A stretch of DNA of 64,000 nt from Enterococcus sp. 5H (GCF_028128615.1 NZ_AMDP01000019.1:372001-436000); one strand, 5' to 3'; counted from the first letter of the stretch, positions 18,156 through 29,942 are shown. Program-made: numbers and translations. The notes: generated from the sequence alone by a model not told the origin.

Positions 18156-18434
18156 ATGGGTCGTAGTTTGAAAAAAGGGCCTTTCGCTGATGATCATTTG
18201 ATGAAGAAAGTCGAAGCTCAACAAGGTGCCGAAAAGAAAAAAGTAATTAAAACTTGGTCACGCCGTTCTACAATTTTTCCACAATTTGTTGGATTTACAA
18301 TTGCTGTGTATGATGGACGTAAACACGTTCCTGTATACATCCAAGAAGATATGGTAGGACATAAATTAGGTGAATTTGCACCAACTAGAACTTATCGTGG
18401 CCATGCTGCCGACGATAAAAAAACTAGACGTTAA
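18156..18434 (+). CDS. rpsS: 30S ribosomal protein S19
   Basis: The 92-residue protein begins [20 protein letters not shown] and contains the conserved [14 protein letters not shown] and [16 protein letters not shown]19 forms a complex with S13 in the 30S head near the A and P sites. GAGAGGAGG precedes the ATG. Confidence 0.98.
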   Translation: MGRSLKKGPFADDHLMKKVEAQQGAEKKKVIKTWSRRSTIFPQFVGFTIAVYDGRKHVPVYIQEDMVGHKLGEFAPTRTYRGHAADDKKTRR

Positions 18435-18455
18435 TTTTGAGGGGAGGAAATGCAA

Positions 18456-18803
18456 ATGTCAGAACAAATTACATCAGCTAAGGCAACTGCAAAAACAGTT
18501 CGCACTTCACCTCGTAAAGCCCGTTTAGTAATCGATCTTATCAGAGGTAAAAGCGTTGCGGATGCAATTTCAATCTTGAAATTCACTCCAAACAAATCAG
18601 CTGGAATCATTGAGAAAGTCTTAATGTCAGCAGTTGCTAACGCTGAAAATAACTTTGACTTAGACGTTGAAAACTTAGTAGTATCTGAAGCATTTGTTAA
18701 CGAAGGACCAACAATGAAACGCTTCCGTCCACGTGCAAAAGGTTCAGCATCACCAATTAACAAACGTACAAGTCATCTTACAGTAGTAGTATCAGAAAAA
18801 TAA
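18456..18803 (+). CDS. rplV: 50S ribosomal protein L22
   Basis: The 115 residues contain [20 protein letters not shown] at the N terminus and the tunnel-lining hairpin near [23 protein letters not shown] 18456 is preferred over ATG 18450 because GGGGAGGAA lies at a proper distance only from the second. A 110-bp gap separates it from rpsC. Confidence 0.96.
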   Translation: MSEQITSAKATAKTVRTSPRKARLVIDLIRGKSVADAISILKFTPNKSAGIIEKVLMSAVANAENNFDLDVENLVVSEAFVNEGPTMKRFRPRAKGSASPINKRTSHLTVVVSEK

Positions 18804-18913
18804 TCTGTGTCTTTAAAACAGATCAAGATATGAGGAAGGATCATTAGTCTTTTACTTTAACGTTTAAGAATAATGAGAACCAGACCTCAAGAGATTAAGA
18901 GGAGGGACAATCA

Positions 18914-19570
18914 GTGGGTCAAAAAGTACATCCAATTGGAATGCGTGTAGGCATCATCCGCGACTGGGATGCAAAATGGTATGCTGAAAAAGAGTATGCT
19001 GAGTTCTTACACGAAGATTTAAGAATCCGTAAATTTATCGCGACAAAACTTGCTGATGCCGCTGTGTCTACAATTGAGATCGAGCGCGCTGCAAATCGTG
19101 TGAACATTTCAATCCACACAGCTAAACCAGGTATGGTTATCGGTAAAGGCGGATCTGAAGTCGAAAACCTAAGAAAAGAATTAAACAAATTGTCTGGCAA
19201 ACGAGTTCACATCAACATCGTTGAAATCAAAAAACCAGATTTAGATGCAAAATTAGTAGGCGAAGGAATTGCACGTCAATTAGAAAACCGTGTTGCTTTC
19301 CGTCGTGCTCAAAAACAAGCGATCCAACGCACTATGCGTTCAGGCGCTAAAGGAATCAAAACACAAGTATCAGGTCGTTTAAACGGTGCTGATATCGCTC
19401 GTTCAGAAGGTTACTCTGAAGGTACAGTTCCACTTCATACTTTGCGTGCAGATATTGATTACGCATGGGAAGAAGCAGACACAACTTACGGAAAATTAGG
19501 AGTTAAAGTGTGGATTTACCGTGGAGAAATTCTTCCAGCGAAAAAAAACACTGAGAAAGGAGGGAAATAA
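18914..19570 (+). CDS. rpsC: 30S ribosomal protein S3
   Basis: The 218-residue protein begins (GTG start) [21 protein letters not shown] domain holds [16 protein letters not shown], and the C-terminal domain includes [22 protein letters not shown]3 forms part of the mRNA entry site of the 30S subunit. GAGGAGGG precedes the start. Confidence 0.98.
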   Translation: MGQKVHPIGMRVGIIRDWDAKWYAEKEYAEFLHEDLRIRKFIATKLADAAVSTIEIERAANRVNISIHTAKPGMVIGKGGSEVENLRKELNKLSGKRVHINIVEIKKPDLDAKLVGEGIARQLENRVAFRRAQKQAIQRTMRSGAKGIKTQVSGRLNGADIARSEGYSEGTVPLHTLRADIDYAWEEADTTYGKLGVKVWIYRGEILPAKKNTEKGGK

Positions 19571-19572
19571 TC

Positions 19573-20007
19573 ATGTTAGTACCTAAACGTGTAAAACACC
19601 GTCGTGAATTTAGAGGTAAAATGCGTGGTGAAGCCAAAGGCGGAAAAGAAGTAGCATTTGGTGAATGGGGTTTACAAGCAACAGAATCTCACTGGATTAC
19701 TAACCGTCAAATCGAAGCTGCCCGTATTGCGATGACTCGTTACATGAAACGTGGCGGGAAAGTATGGATTAAAATTTTCCCTCATAAATCATATACAAGT
19801 AAAGCTATCGGTGTTCGTATGGGTAAAGGTAAAGGGGCTCCTGAAGGCTGGGTATCACCAGTTAAACGTGGCAAGATCATGTTTGAAATCGCAGGCGTAC
19901 CTGAAGAAGTAGCTCGTGAAGCTCTTCGTCTTGCATCCCACAAATTACCGGTCAAAACTAAGATTGTAAAACGTGAGGAAATGGGTGGTGAATCGAATGA
20001 AGGTTAA
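19573..20007 (+). CDS. rplP: 50S ribosomal protein L16
   Basis: The 144 residues begin [20 protein letters not shown] and include the conserved [17 protein letters not shown] loop that reaches the A-site tRNA. It lies 2 bp after rpsC, and its end overlaps rpmC by 11 bp, so translation of the three is coupled. Confidence 0.98.
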   Translation: MLVPKRVKHRREFRGKMRGEAKGGKEVAFGEWGLQATESHWITNRQIEAARIAMTRYMKRGGKVWIKIFPHKSYTSKAIGVRMGKGKGAPEGWVSPVKRGKIMFEIAGVPEEVAREALRLASHKLPVKTKIVKREEMGGESNEG

Positions 20008-20185
20008 AGAAATCAGAGAATTAACCACTGCCGAAATGCTTGAAAAAGAAAAGCAATTCAAAGAAGAATTGTTTAATCTTAGATTCCAACTAGCAACAGG
20101 TCAATTAGAAAACACTGCACGTATTAAAGAAGTACGTCAATCGATTGCACGCATCAAAACAGTATTGCGTGAACAAGCTAACTAA
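19997..20185 (+). CDS. rpmC: 50S ribosomal protein L29
   Basis: The 62-residue protein begins [20 protein letters not shown], a two-helix protein next to L23 at the tunnel exit. ATG 19997 was chosen from family length; an earlier in-frame start would add eight foreign residues. It overlaps the end of rplP. Confidence 0.96.
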   Translation: MKVKEIRELTTAEMLEKEKQFKEELFNLRFQLATGQLENTARIKEVRQSIARIKTVLREQAN

Positions 20186-20208
20186 TAGTGGAAGGAGGCC
20201 AAACGCGT

Positions 20209-20475
20209 ATGACTGAAGAAAGAAATCAACGCAAAGTTTACCAAGGTCGTGTTGTTTCAGACAAAATGGATAAAACTATCACTGTTGTCGTAGAAACAAA
20301 GAAAAACCACCCTATTTACGGTAAACGCATGAAATATTCTAAAAAATACAAAGCTCATGATGAAAACAACACTGCAAAAGTTGGTGACATCGTAAGAATC
20401 ATGGAAACTCGTCCATTATCAGCTACAAAACGTTTCCGTTTACTAGAGGTAGTCGAAGAAGCAGTTATTATCTAA
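20209..20475 (+). CDS. rpsQ: 30S ribosomal protein S17
   Basis: The 88-residue protein begins [20 protein letters not shown], then [19 protein letters not shown]. It is a primary 16S rRNA-binding protein with an OB fold. ATG 20209 follows GGAAGGAGG; an in-frame GTG at 20188 would place the binding site inside the gene. Confidence 0.96.
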   Translation: MTEERNQRKVYQGRVVSDKMDKTITVVVETKKNHPIYGKRMKYSKKYKAHDENNTAKVGDIVRIMETRPLSATKRFRLLEVVEEAVII

Positions 20476-20503
20476 TAAAACGAGATTTTCCTATATAGAT
20501 TGA

Positions 20504-20902
<399 letters not shown>

Positions 20903-20936
20903 TCAGGACACGTATCAAAGGAGGTGCGAAACCGTA

Positions 20937-21245
20937 ATGTTTGTTAAAAAAGGCGATAAAGTAAAAGTTATCACTGGTAAAGACAAAAATAAAGAAGGCG
21001 TTGTATTAGCAGCGTTTCCTAAAAAAGACAAAGTCATCGTTGAAGGTGTCAACATCATGAAAAAACACCAAAAACCTAGCCAAGCAGCGCCACAAGGCGG
21101 AATCTTGGAAGTCGAAGCGCCAATTCATGTTTCTAATGTAATGGTAGTTGACGGTACAGGTGTAGCTGGTCGTGTTGGCTACAAAGAAGTCGATGGTAAA
21201 AAAGTCCGTGTTTCTAAAAAAACCGGTGAAGTCTTAGATAAATAG
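20937..21245 (+). CDS. rplX: 50S ribosomal protein L24
   Basis: The 102 residues contain a KOW motif at the N terminus ([20 protein letters not shown]) and [21 protein letters not shown]24 is an assembly initiator protein of the 50S subunit. GGAGGTG precedes ATG 20937. Confidence 0.98.
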   Translation: MFVKKGDKVKVITGKDKNKEGVVLAAFPKKDKVIVEGVNIMKKHQKPSQAAPQGGILEVEAPIHVSNVMVVDGTGVAGRVGYKEVDGKKVRVSKKTGEVLDK

Positions 21246-21271
21246 ATTAAAAGGAAGGAGGGGCTTACTAA

Positions 21272-21811
21272 ATGAACCGCCTGAAAGAAAAGTATATTAA
21301 AGAAATTACTCCATCATTAGTGGAAAAATTTAATTATAGTTCAGTTATGCAAACACCTAAAGTTGATAAAATCGTTATTAACATGGGTGTGGGTGACGCT
21401 GTATCAAACGCAAAAAACTTAGATAAAGCTGTTGAAGAATTAGGCTTGATCACTGGTCAAAAACCATTAATCACTAAAGCTAAGAAATCAATCGCTGGAT
21501 TCCGTCTTCGTGAAGGAATGCCAATCGGTGCGAAAGTTACTTTACGCGGAGAAAGAATGTACGAATTTTTAGATAAATTAGTATCAGTTTCTCTACCTCG
21601 TGTACGTGACTTCCACGGTGTAAGTAAAAAAGCCTTTGATGGACGTGGTAACTACACTTTAGGTATTAAAGAACAATTAATCTTCCCAGAAGTTGATTAC
21701 GATTTAGTAGATAAAGTACGCGGCATGGACATCGTTATTGTTACAACAGCGAACACAGATGAAGAATCTCGTGAGTTGTTGGCACAATTAGGTATGCCAT
21801 TCCAAAAATAA
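21272..21811 (+). CDS. rplE: 50S ribosomal protein L5
   Basis: The 179-residue protein binds 5S rRNA and contacts P-site tRNA. It shows [38 protein letters not shown] and [20 protein letters not shown], all typical of the family. GGAAGGAGGGG precedes the ATG. Confidence 0.98.
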   Translation: MNRLKEKYIKEITPSLVEKFNYSSVMQTPKVDKIVINMGVGDAVSNAKNLDKAVEELGLITGQKPLITKAKKSIAGFRLREGMPIGAKVTLRGERMYEFLDKLVSVSLPRVRDFHGVSKKAFDGRGNYTLGIKEQLIFPEVDYDLVDKVRGMDIVIVTTANTDEESRELLAQLGMPFQK

Positions 21812-21829
21812 AATAAGGAGGCGAACTAC

Positions 21830-22015
21830 GTGGCTAAAAAATCAATGATTGCTAAAAACAAACGCCCTGCAAAACATTCAACACAAGCGTATACTCGTTG
21901 TGAACGTTGCGGACGTCCACATTCAGTTTATCGTAAATTTCATCTTTGCCGTATTTGCTTCCGCGAACTTGCCTATAAAGGTCAAATTCCCGGCGTGAAG
22001 AAAGCTAGCTGGTAA
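21830..22015 (+). CDS. rpsZ: 30S ribosomal protein S14, zinc-binding short type
   Basis: The 61-residue S14 has a zinc ribbon with CERCGRPH and [12 protein letters not shown] (two CxxC pairs), the short zinc form. Firmicutes often carry a second, zinc-free S14 elsewhere for zinc starvation. It starts at GTG 21830 behind AAGGAGG and lies between rplE and rpsH, the standard position. Confidence 0.97.
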   Translation: MAKKSMIAKNKRPAKHSTQAYTRCERCGRPHSVYRKFHLCRICFRELAYKGQIPGVKKASW

Positions 22016-22050
22016 ACAAGTAAACTCGCATAAAGGAGGTAAATAGTTCA

Positions 22051-22449
22051 ATGGTCATGACAGATCCAATTGCAGATTTTTTAACTCGCATTCGTAATGC
22101 AAACATGGTTAAACATGAAAGCTTAGAAGTGCCTGCATCAAAAATCAAACGTGATATCGCTGAAATCCTGAAACGTGAAGGATTCGTACGCGATGTAGAA
22201 TATATTGAAGATGACAAACAAGGCGTGATTCGTGTTTTCCTTAAATACGGTAAAAACGAAGAACGTGTTATCACTAACTTAAAACGTATCTCTAAACCAG
22301 GCTTACGTGCTTATGTCAAATCTGATGAAGTACCTAAAGTATTAAATGGTCTAGGAATCGCGATTATCTCAACTTCTGAAGGTGTTATCACTGATAAAGA
22401 AGCAAGAGCTAAAAACATCGGCGGCGAAGTAATCGCCTACGTATGGTAA
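22051..22449 (+). CDS. rpsH: 30S ribosomal protein S8
   Basis: The 132 residues begin [20 protein letters not shown], and the C terminus is [22 protein letters not shown]8 organises the 16S central domain and in enterobacteria represses the spc operon. AAAGGAGG precedes ATG 22051; ATG 22057 is an alternative start two codons in. Confidence 0.97.
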   Translation: MVMTDPIADFLTRIRNANMVKHESLEVPASKIKRDIAEILKREGFVRDVEYIEDDKQGVIRVFLKYGKNEERVITNLKRISKPGLRAYVKSDEVPKVLNGLGIAIISTSEGVITDKEARAKNIGGEVIAYVW

Positions 22450-22480
22450 TTTAAAAAAACACACAAGGAGGTGTCTCTAA

Positions 22481-23017
22481 GTGAGCCGTATTGGTAATAA
22501 AATCGTTGTACTTCCTGCTGGCGTTGAAGTCAAACAAGAAGGAAACAACATTACTGTAAAAGGACCTAAAGGTGAATTAACTCGTCAATTCTCTTCAGAT
22601 ATTACAATGAATATCGAAGGAAGCGAAGTAACATTTACTCGTCCAAACGATAGCAAAGACATGAAAACAATCCACGGAACAACTCGTGCTAACTTCAATA
22701 ACATGGTTGTAGGCGTAAGCACAGGTTTTGAAAAAGGACTTGAACTTATCGGGGTTGGGTACCGTGCTCAAATGCAAGGAACTAAATTAATTCTTAACGT
22801 TGGGTACTCTCATCCAGTAGAAATCACACCACCAGCTGGTGTAACTGTAGAAGTACCTTCGAACACACAAGTAGTTGTTAAAGGCGCTAACAAAGAACAC
22901 GTTGGTGAATTAGCAGCAAACATCCGTGGCGTTCGTCCTCCAGAACCTTATAAAGGCAAAGGAATCCGCTATGTTGGTGAATTCGTACGCCGTAAAGAAG
23001 GTAAAACTGGTAAATAA
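22481..23017 (+). CDS. rplF: 50S ribosomal protein L6
   Basis: The 178-residue protein is made of two similar domains. The N terminus is [16 protein letters not shown] (GTG start), and the C-terminal signature [20 protein letters not shown] is intact. L6 lies near the sarcin-ricin loop and the factor-binding site. AAGGAGGTG precedes the start. Confidence 0.98.
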   Translation: MSRIGNKIVVLPAGVEVKQEGNNITVKGPKGELTRQFSSDITMNIEGSEVTFTRPNDSKDMKTIHGTTRANFNNMVVGVSTGFEKGLELIGVGYRAQMQGTKLILNVGYSHPVEITPPAGVTVEVPSNTQVVVKGANKEHVGELAANIRGVRPPEPYKGKGIRYVGEFVRRKEGKTGK

Positions 23018-23030
23018 TAGCAGCTTGAGA

Positions 23031-23060
23031 GTTATTTTTCAACACTGTTTGGAAAATAAC
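23031..23060 (+). other. Hairpin in the rplF-rplR spacer
   Basis: GTTATTTTT at 23031-23039 pairs with AAAATAAC at 23053-23060, with CAA/TTG continuing the stem. No T run follows. It lies in one of the longer internal gaps of the operon and may be an RNA processing or stability element. Confidence 0.4.
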
Positions 23061-23113
23061 GATCCGTTGTTTATCGCAGCTTAATAGCTAGCAAATACAA
23101 AGAGGTGACAATT

Positions 23114-23470
23114 GTGATTACAAAACCAGACAAAAACAAAACACGTCAAAAGAGACATCGTCGTGTACGTAACAAAATCTCTGGTACTGCTGAGTGCCCA
23201 CGCTTGAACGTTTTCCGTTCTAACAAAAACATCTACGCTCAAATTATTGATGACGTAGCGGGTGTAACGCTAGCAAGTGCCTCTGCCTTAGAGAAAGAAA
23301 TTTCAGGTGGAAACAAAACAGAAACAGCAGCAGCTGTTGGTAAATTAATCGCTGAACGTGCCGCTGAAAAAGGCATTAAAGTAGTAGTCTTTGACCGTGG
23401 TGGATACCTTTACCATGGCCGCGTAGCCGCTTTAGCCGAAGCAGCTCGTGAAAATGGACTAGAATTTTAG
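23114..23470 (+). CDS. rplR: 50S ribosomal protein L18
   Basis: The 118 residues start [20 protein letters not shown] and include the C-terminal [21 protein letters not shown]18 binds 5S rRNA with L5 in the central protuberance. GTG 23114 was chosen because AGAGGTG lies 5 bases upstream; the earlier in-frame GTG at 23105 is part of that binding site. Confidence 0.95.
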   Translation: MITKPDKNKTRQKRHRRVRNKISGTAECPRLNVFRSNKNIYAQIIDDVAGVTLASASALEKEISGGNKTETAAAVGKLIAERAAEKGIKVVVFDRGGYLYHGRVAALAEAARENGLEF

Positions 23471-23490
23471 GAGAAGGAGGAACACCATTC

Positions 23491-23991
23491 ATGGTTTATA
23501 TTGATCCAAAACACTTGGAATTAGAAGACCGCGTAGTTGCGATCAACCGTGTAACTAAAGTTGTTAAAGGTGGACGTCGTCTACGTTTCGCTGCTTTAGT
23601 TGTTGTGGGAGATAAAAACGGACATGTTGGTTTTGGTACTGGTAAAGCTCAAGAAGTACCTGAAGCTATCCGTAAAGCAATCGAAGACGCGAAGAAAAAC
23701 TTAGTTGAAGTGCCTATGGTTGGTTCTACTATCCCTCACGAAGTGATCGGAGTATTTGGTGGTGGCCGTATTCTTATGAAACCTGCAGTAGAAGGTTCTG
23801 GAGTAGCCGCTGGTGGACCAGTTCGTGCCGTATTGGAATTAGCTGGTGTAGCAGATATTACATCAAAATCATTAGGTTCAAACACACCAATCAACGTTGT
23901 TCGCGCAACAGTTGAAGGGTTAAAACAACTAAAACGTGCCGAAGAAGTGGCAGCACTTCGTGGTAAATCTGTAGAAGAAATTTTAGGATAA
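23491..23991 (+). CDS. rpsE: 30S ribosomal protein S5
   Basis: The 166 residues include [20 protein letters not shown], the loop where spectinomycin resistance arises in the family, and the domain with [21 protein letters not shown]5 helps unwind mRNA at the entry and affects accuracy. GAGAAGGAGG precedes the ATG. Confidence 0.98.
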   Translation: MVYIDPKHLELEDRVVAINRVTKVVKGGRRLRFAALVVVGDKNGHVGFGTGKAQEVPEAIRKAIEDAKKNLVEVPMVGSTIPHEVIGVFGGGRILMKPAVEGSGVAAGGPVRAVLELAGVADITSKSLGSNTPINVVRATVEGLKQLKRAEEVAALRGKSVEEILG

Positions 23992-24004
23992 GGAGGACAT
24001 AAGA

Positions 24005-24184
24005 ATGGCTGAATTAAAAGTAACATTAAAACGCAGCATTATCGGACGTCCTCAAAACCAAAAAGATACAGTAAAAGCATTAGGTTTAGGAAAAGTAAAC
24101 AGCTCTGTTGTGAAACCTGCTAACGAAGCAATTAAAGGTATGATCAACACTGTATCACATTTAGTGGACGTTGAAGAAGTTTAA
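24005..24184 (+). CDS. rpmD: 50S ribosomal protein L30
   Basis: The 59-residue protein begins [20 protein letters not shown]; the body continues with [16 protein letters not shown], and it ends SHLVDVEEV. The N terminus and length fit bacterial L30. GGAGGAC precedes the ATG, 13 bp after rpsE, in the normal place before rplO. Confidence 0.97.
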   Translation: MAELKVTLKRSIIGRPQNQKDTVKALGLGKVNSSVVKPANEAIKGMINTVSHLVDVEEV

Positions 24185-24221
24185 TTTGCAATAGTACATT
24201 GTTTAAGGAGGTGCCAAACCA

Positions 24222-24665
24222 ATGAAACTTCATGAATTGAAACCTGCTGAAGGTTCACGCCAAGTACGTAACCGTGTTGGACGTGGTACTTCATCTGGTA
24301 ATGGTAAAACATCCGGCCGTGGACAAAAAGGGCAAAAAGCTCGTTCAGGCGGTGGTGTTCGTCTAGGATTTGAAGGGGGTCAAACTCCATTATTCCGTCG
24401 TTTACCAAAACGTGGCTTCACTAACATCAACCGTAAAGATTACGCAGTCATCAACTTAGATGTCTTAAATCGTTTCGAAGATGGAACTGAAGTTACACCT
24501 GCAGGCTTAATCGAAGCTGGAATCGTGAAAAACGAAAAAGCTGGGATTAAAGTTCTTGCTAACGGTGAATTAACAACTAAAAAATTAACTGTGAAAGCAG
24601 CTAAATTCTCTAAAGCAGCAGAAGACGCAATTGTTGCAGCTGGTGGAACAATCGAGGTGATCTAA
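24222..24665 (+). CDS. rplO: 50S ribosomal protein L15
   Basis: The 147 residues begin [20 protein letters not shown], then the Gly/Arg-rich extension with [20 protein letters not shown] that threads into 23S rRNA. The last base of its stop is the first base of the secY start, so translation is coupled. Confidence 0.98.
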   Translation: MKLHELKPAEGSRQVRNRVGRGTSSGNGKTSGRGQKGQKARSGGGVRLGFEGGQTPLFRRLPKRGFTNINRKDYAVINLDVLNRFEDGTEVTPAGLIEAGIVKNEKAGIKVLANGELTTKKLTVKAAKFSKAAEDAIVAAGGTIEVI

Positions 24666-25963
24666 TGTTTAAACTATTAAAAGACGCTTTTAAAGTCAAA
24701 GACATTAGATCGAAAATTTTGTTTACTGTATTTATCCTGTTTGTTTTCCGTTTAGGTGCACATATTACTGTACCTGGCGTGAATGCAAAAGGTTTACAGG
24801 ATTTAAGCAATTTACCATTTTTAAATATGTTGAATATGGTCAGCGGTAGTGCAATGCAAAACTTCTCTATCTTCTCGATGGGGGTTTCGCCTTACATTAC
24901 AGCATCGATCATCATCCAACTATTACAAATGGATATTGTACCTAAGTTTGTAGAATGGTCAAAACAAGGTGAAGTAGGACGTAAAAAATTGAACCAAGCA
25001 ACAAGATATCTAACGATTGTCTTGGGTATTGCTCAATCAATGGGGATTACTGCTGGATTCCAACAATTAAGTTCAGTTGGAGTTGTAGAAAATCCTAGCT
25101 TACGTACATTTGTAATGATCGCTGTAATCTTAACTGGTGGTACTATGTTTGTAACTTGGTTAGGAGAACAAATTACTGAAAAAGGAATTGGGAACGGTGT
25201 TTCAATGATTATCTTCGCGGGGATTATTTCTCGTTTACCTGAAGGAATCAAAGAAATCGTTGACGATTACTTTATCAATATTGAGTCTTCTAGAATTTGG
25301 CAATCCGTGATCTTTATTGTTGTATTAATTATCGCTATTTTAGCAATTGTTACTTTAGTGACATTCTTCCAACAAGCAGAAAGAAAAATTCCAATCCAAT
25401 ATACAAAACGTGTATCTGGTGCACCAACAAGTAGTTATTTACCTTTAAAAGTAAATGCTGCCGGTGTTATCCCAGTTATCTTTGCAAGTTCATTAATTGC
25501 AACACCGAACGCTGTTTTACAAGCCTTCTCTAAGAATTATTCTGGTGAAGGTTGGTATGATATAATGACACAAATTTTTAGTTACAATACCGTTCCAGGT
25601 GCGATTATCTATACTGTACTGATCGTAGCTTTCACATTCTTCTATGCTTTTGTTCAAGTTAACCCTGAGAAATTAGCGGAAAACTTACAAAAACAAGGAA
25701 GTTATATTCCAAGTGTACGACCAGGTAAAGGGACAGAAGAATATATCTCTGGAATGTTAATGAGACTAAGTGTTGTCGGTTCTATATTCCTAGGTTTAGT
25801 TGCATTACTACCAATCATTGCTCAAATGATCTGGCAATTACCGCAATCTATCGGCCTTGGAGGAACTAGCTTACTAATTGTTATTGGTGTTGCTTTAGAG
25901 ACAGCTAAACAATTAGAAGGTTTAATGTTGAAACGTCAATATGTTGGCTTTATCAATAAGTAA
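24665..25963 (+). CDS. secY: Protein translocase channel subunit SecY
   Basis: The 432-residue membrane protein has about ten transmembrane helices and forms the SecYEG pore. Visible landmarks are the GAHITVPGVNAKGLQ region, FSIFSMGVSPYITASIIIQLLQMD for the lateral gate helix, and the cytoplasmic loop RKIPIQYTKRV. Export of the WxL proteins upstream would pass through it. GAGGTG of its binding site lies inside the end of rplO. Confidence 0.98.
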   Translation: MFKLLKDAFKVKDIRSKILFTVFILFVFRLGAHITVPGVNAKGLQDLSNLPFLNMLNMVSGSAMQNFSIFSMGVSPYITASIIIQLLQMDIVPKFVEWSKQGEVGRKKLNQATRYLTIVLGIAQSMGITAGFQQLSSVGVVENPSLRTFVMIAVILTGGTMFVTWLGEQITEKGIGNGVSMIIFAGIISRLPEGIKEIVDDYFINIESSRIWQSVIFIVVLIIAILAIVTLVTFFQQAERKIPIQYTKRVSGAPTSSYLPLKVNAAGVIPVIFASSLIATPNAVLQAFSKNYSGEGWYDIMTQIFSYNTVPGAIIYTVLIVAFTFFYAFVQVNPEKLAENLQKQGSYIPSVRPGKGTEEYISGMLMRLSVVGSIFLGLVALLPIIAQMIWQLPQSIGLGGTSLLIVIGVALETAKQLEGLMLKRQYVGFINK

Positions 25964-25983
25964 GAATCATGTGGAGGAGATAA

Positions 25984-26715
<732 letters not shown>

Positions 26716-26913
26716 TTGTTTGAATTGCCCGCAGTCTACCATTTTGTTGGTTTCAGATTCTCTTGCCAAATAGAATAGTTTATGATAGAATATATCAGTC
26801 CGACTTCTATCTTTTTTTTAGAAAGAAGTTTAATTGAAAATTCTAGGTGGGAGCTGAAGTTTCCGCCGTTTTATCGTGTGAAAATGCGAAACAAGTACAA
26901 GGAGGTACTGTGC

Positions 26914-27132
26914 GTGGCAAAAGAAGATATGATTGAAGTCGAAGGTACAGTCGTCGAAACTTTGCCGAATGCAATGTTTAAAGTTGAACTAGAAAATGGA
27001 CACCAAGTTCTTGCAACTGTTTCCGGTAAAATCCGCATGCACTACATTCGAATTTTACCTGGGGATAAAGTGACTGTAGAGTTATCGCCATATGATTTAA
27101 CTCGTGGTCGAATCACTTATCGCTTTAAATAA
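26914..27132 (+). CDS. infA: Translation initiation factor IF-1
   Basis: A 72-residue S1/OB-fold protein that occupies the 30S A site during initiation. The sequence [20 protein letters not shown] and the end [11 protein letters not shown] are conserved. GTG 26914 was chosen for AAGGAGG 9 bases upstream and family length; the longer open frame from 26782 is noncoding leader. The 198-bp gap after adk contains an imperfect hairpin with TTTTTTT near 26802-26830. Confidence 0.95.
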   Translation: MAKEDMIEVEGTVVETLPNAMFKVELENGHQVLATVSGKIRMHYIRILPGDKVTVELSPYDLTRGRITYRFK

Positions 27133-27163
27133 TTGTACTCCGTAAAATCAGGGAGGTATTATC

Positions 27164-27280
27164 ATGAAAGTAAGACCATCAGTAAAACCAATGTGTGAAC
27201 ATTGTAAAGTAATTCGCCGTAAAGGACGTGTTATGGTCATTTGCCCAGCAAATCCAAAACATAAACAACGTCAAGGATAA
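27164..27280 (+). CDS. rpmJ: 50S ribosomal protein L36, zinc type
   Basis: The 38-residue protein begins [20 protein letters not shown]. The zinc ligands are Cys and Cys in CEHC, then Cys and His in CPANPKH. GGGAGG precedes ATG 27164. It occupies its normal place between infA and rpsM. Confidence 0.97.
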   Translation: MKVRPSVKPMCEHCKVIRRKGRVMVICPANPKHKQRQG

Positions 27281-27298
27281 TAGGAGGTGTAACGTAGA

Positions 27299-27664
27299 AT
27301 GGCTCGTATTGCAGGAGTAGACATCCCTCGTGATAAACGTGTAGTAATTTCTCTTACTTATATTTTTGGTATTGGTAATACTACAGCTAAAAAAGTTTTA
27401 GCAAACGTTGGCGTATCTGAAGATATTCGCGTTCGTGATTTAACAAACGAACAAACAGATGCTATCCGTGCGGAAATTGATAAGTTAAAAGTTGAAGGTG
27501 ATCTTCGTCGTGAAGTGAACTTAAACATCAAACGCTTGATGGAAATCGGTTCATACCGTGGTATCCGTCACCGTCGTGGATTACCAACTCGTGGACAAAA
27601 CACGAAAAATAATGCACGTACTCGTAAAGGCCCAGCTCGTACAGTAGCAGGCAAGAAAAAATAA
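27299..27664 (+). CDS. rpsM: 30S ribosomal protein S13
   Basis: The 121 residues begin [20 protein letters not shown], with [20 protein letters not shown] and a basic tail. S13 lies in the 30S head, forms bridges to the 50S subunit and touches P-site tRNA. TAGGAGGTG precedes the ATG. Confidence 0.98.
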   Translation: MARIAGVDIPRDKRVVISLTYIFGIGNTTAKKVLANVGVSEDIRVRDLTNEQTDAIRAEIDKLKVEGDLRREVNLNIKRLMEIGSYRGIRHRRGLPTRGQNTKNNARTRKGPARTVAGKKK

Positions 27665-27691
27665 TTCCTAAGTGAAGGAGGTTAGATCTTC

Positions 27692-28081
27692 ATGGCAGCA
27701 AAAAAAGTTAGTCGTAAACGCCGTGTGAAAAAGAATATAGAAACAGGGATTGCACATATCCATTCTACATTCAATAATACAATTGTAATGATTACTGATA
27801 GTCATGGTAATGCATTAGCATGGTCATCAGCAGGCTCATTAGGTTTCAAAGGAAGTAAAAAATCAACACCGTTTGCAGCTCAAATGGCCGCAGAAGCTGC
27901 TACTAAAGCAGCACAAGAACACGGACTTAAAACTGTTGATGTAACAGTTAAAGGACCAGGTTCTGGACGTGAAGCAGCGATTCGTTCATTGCAAGCAACA
28001 GGTTTAGAAGTGACTGCAATTCGTGACGTGACTCCAGTTCCTCATAATGGATGCCGCCCTCCAAAACGCCGTCGTGTTTAA
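27692..28081 (+). CDS. rpsK: 30S ribosomal protein S11
   Basis: The 129 residues include [20 protein letters not shown] and the conserved end [18 protein letters not shown]11 forms part of the platform that contacts mRNA near the exit. GAAGGAGG precedes the ATG. A gap of 80 bp separates it from rpoA. Confidence 0.98.
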   Translation: MAAKKVSRKRRVKKNIETGIAHIHSTFNNTIVMITDSHGNALAWSSAGSLGFKGSKKSTPFAAQMAAEAATKAAQEHGLKTVDVTVKGPGSGREAAIRSLQATGLEVTAIRDVTPVPHNGCRPPKRRRV

Positions 28082-28161
28082 TGAGCGCCACTCATTCTGA
28101 GTTTGAATTAAGAACGTCATTGAACAAGACACTTTTCGTTTTGAAAGGGGTATAGATAAGA

Positions 28162-29100
28162 ATGATTGAATTTGAAAAACCAAGAATCGAAAAAATTGAT
28201 GAGAATAGAGATTATGGCAAGTTTGTCGTTGAACCACTGGAAAGAGGTTACGGGACTACTTTAGGCAATTCTCTACGTCGTATTTTATTATCTTCTTTAC
28301 CAGGAGCTGCTATTACTAATATTCAAATTGATGGCGTGCTGCATGAATTCTCTACCATAAAAGGTGTAAGAGAAGACGTAACGCAAATCATCTTGAATAT
28401 CAAAGGTTTAGCATTAAAGCTTTACGCTGAAGAAGAAAAAACCCTTGAGATCGATATTACAGGACCTGCTACAGTAACTGCTGGCGATATTATCGTTGAC
28501 AGCGATGTTGAGATCTTGAATAAAGATTTAATTATCTGTAGTGTCTCTGAAGGAGCTACTTTCCATGCTCGCTTAACAGTGAAACCTGGTCGTGGCTATG
28601 TTCAAGCAGACGAAAATAAAAAGGAAGATATGCCAATCGGTGTTCTCCCTGTTGATTCCATCTATACACCAGTTCGTCGTGTAAACTACCAAGTAGAAAA
28701 CACTCGTGTTGGACGTCGTGATGATTTTGACAAACTTACAATGGAAATATGGACTGATGGTTCAATCATTCCTCAAGAAGCTCTTAGCCTAGCTGCTAAG
28801 ATTATGACGGAGCATTTAGACATCTTTGTAAACCTAACTGATGAAGCGAAAAACGCTGAAATCATGGTCGAAAAAGAAGAAACACAAAAAGAAAAAATGC
28901 TTGAAATGACCATCGAAGAACTAGACTTGTCTGTTCGTTCATATAACTGTTTAAAACGTGCAGGTATTAACACTGTACAAGAACTTACAAATAAATCTGA
29001 ACCAGAAATGATCAAAGTTCGTAATTTAGGTCGTAAATCTCTTGAAGAAGTTAAAGTTAAACTTCATGATTTAGGTTTAGGCTTACGTAAAGATGACTAG
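28162..29100 (+). CDS. rpoA: RNA polymerase alpha subunit
   Basis: Of 312 residues, the N-terminal domain (about 1-230) drives dimerisation and polymerase assembly and includes [19 protein letters not shown]. The C-terminal domain (about 245-312) binds UP elements and activators and includes [19 protein letters not shown] and [19 protein letters not shown] precedes the ATG. Confidence 0.98.
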   Translation: MIEFEKPRIEKIDENRDYGKFVVEPLERGYGTTLGNSLRRILLSSLPGAAITNIQIDGVLHEFSTIKGVREDVTQIILNIKGLALKLYAEEEKTLEIDITGPATVTAGDIIVDSDVEILNKDLIICSVSEGATFHARLTVKPGRGYVQADENKKEDMPIGVLPVDSIYTPVRRVNYQVENTRVGRRDDFDKLTMEIWTDGSIIPQEALSLAAKIMTEHLDIFVNLTDEAKNAEIMVEKEETQKEKMLEMTIEELDLSVRSYNCLKRAGINTVQELTNKSEPEMIKVRNLGRKSLEEVKVKLHDLGLGLRKDD

Positions 29101-29153
29101 TCATTTTTGAAAAGATTTCAAGTTAGTAGAAAGAACGAAGGAGGAATACCAAC

Positions 29154-29537
29154 GTGGGTTATCGTAAATTAGGACGCACTTCAAGCCAACGTAAAGCGAT
29201 GTTGCGTGACTTAACTACTGATTTAATTATCAATGAACGTATTGTTACGACTGAAGCTCGTGCAAAAGAAATTCGTTCTACAACAGAAAAAATGATTACT
29301 TTAGGCAAACGCGGAGACCTTCATGCTCGTCGCCAAGCAGCTACTTTTGTTCGCAATGAAGTTGCTAGTGTACGTGAAGAAAACGAAGCAATTGTTGTTG
29401 AATCAGCTTTACAAAAGTTATTCAATGATCTTGCACCTCGTTACGCTGAACGCCAAGGTGGTTATACTCGTATCTTGAAGACAGAACCAAGACGCGGAGA
29501 TGCAGCACCAATGGTAATTATCGAATTTGTTAAATAA
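29154..29537 (+). CDS. rplQ: 50S ribosomal protein L17
   Basis: The 127 residues (GTG start) begin [20 protein letters not shown] and include [15 protein letters not shown]17 lies near the tunnel exit. It is the last gene of the ribosomal superoperon; two hairpins, the second with a long T run, follow it. Confidence 0.98.
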   Translation: MGYRKLGRTSSQRKAMLRDLTTDLIINERIVTTEARAKEIRSTTEKMITLGKRGDLHARRQAATFVRNEVASVREENEAIVVESALQKLFNDLAPRYAERQGGYTRILKTEPRRGDAAPMVIIEFVK

Positions 29538-29617
29538 TCAAAACTATACCGTCACTTTATAGATGTTTCTTAGAGTGTTATGATGTTGGAGGCGACTCCT
29601 AGTCTAGCTCAACGCTT

Positions 29618-29640
29618 CTCTTGCCGATTTTCGGCAAGAG
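29618..29640 (+). other. Perfect 10-bp stem hairpin after rplQ
   Basis: CTCTTGCCGA (29618-29627) pairs with TCGGCAAGAG (29631-29640). There is no T run directly after it. It is probably a 3' stabilising or processing hairpin upstream of the true terminator. Confidence 0.6.
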
Positions 29641-29672
29641 AGCACTCATCATATATAAGGTGTTTTTTTGTG

Positions 29673-29702
29673 CCTAAAGGAAAATTCCTTTAGGTTTTTT
29701 TG
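29673..29702 (+). terminator. Terminator of the ribosomal superoperon
   Basis: CCTAAAGGAA (29673-29682) pairs with TTCCTTTAGG (29685-29694), followed by seven T. The gap 29538-29942 holds this, the preceding hairpin and the promoter of the ecf genes; no further gene is seen. Confidence 0.9.
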
Positions 29703-29843
29703 TTTTAATTATGACAAAATAACAATTCGATTTCTCAAATTTCACCTCACTATCATTTTTGAGCTTATTAAGATAAGCTGATTTCATAAAATCAAAATAT
29801 CTACTGTCAAGACAGATAAAACTACCCATTCCAGCGCTTAATT

Positions 29844-29852
29844 TGTTATAAT
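29844..29852 (+). promoter_or_regulatory. Extended -10 promoter of the ecf-truA genes
   Basis: TATAAT (29847-29852) is preceded by TGT, giving an extended -10 element; no good -35 hexamer lies 17 bp upstream. The ecfA1 start lies about 90 bp downstream. Confidence 0.5.
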
Positions 29853-29942
29853 AAGGATTAGTGTAAAATAAAGCAGAGATAATTGAAAAAACACTGATTT
29901 TTTGTTAGTGTTAGTAGGAATAATTAATTGAGGGAGTACGCG

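Noticed and set aside
26782-26913. 44-residue N-terminal extension of IF-1
   Set aside because: IF-1 is 72 residues in the family, and a strong ribosome binding site precedes GTG 26914.
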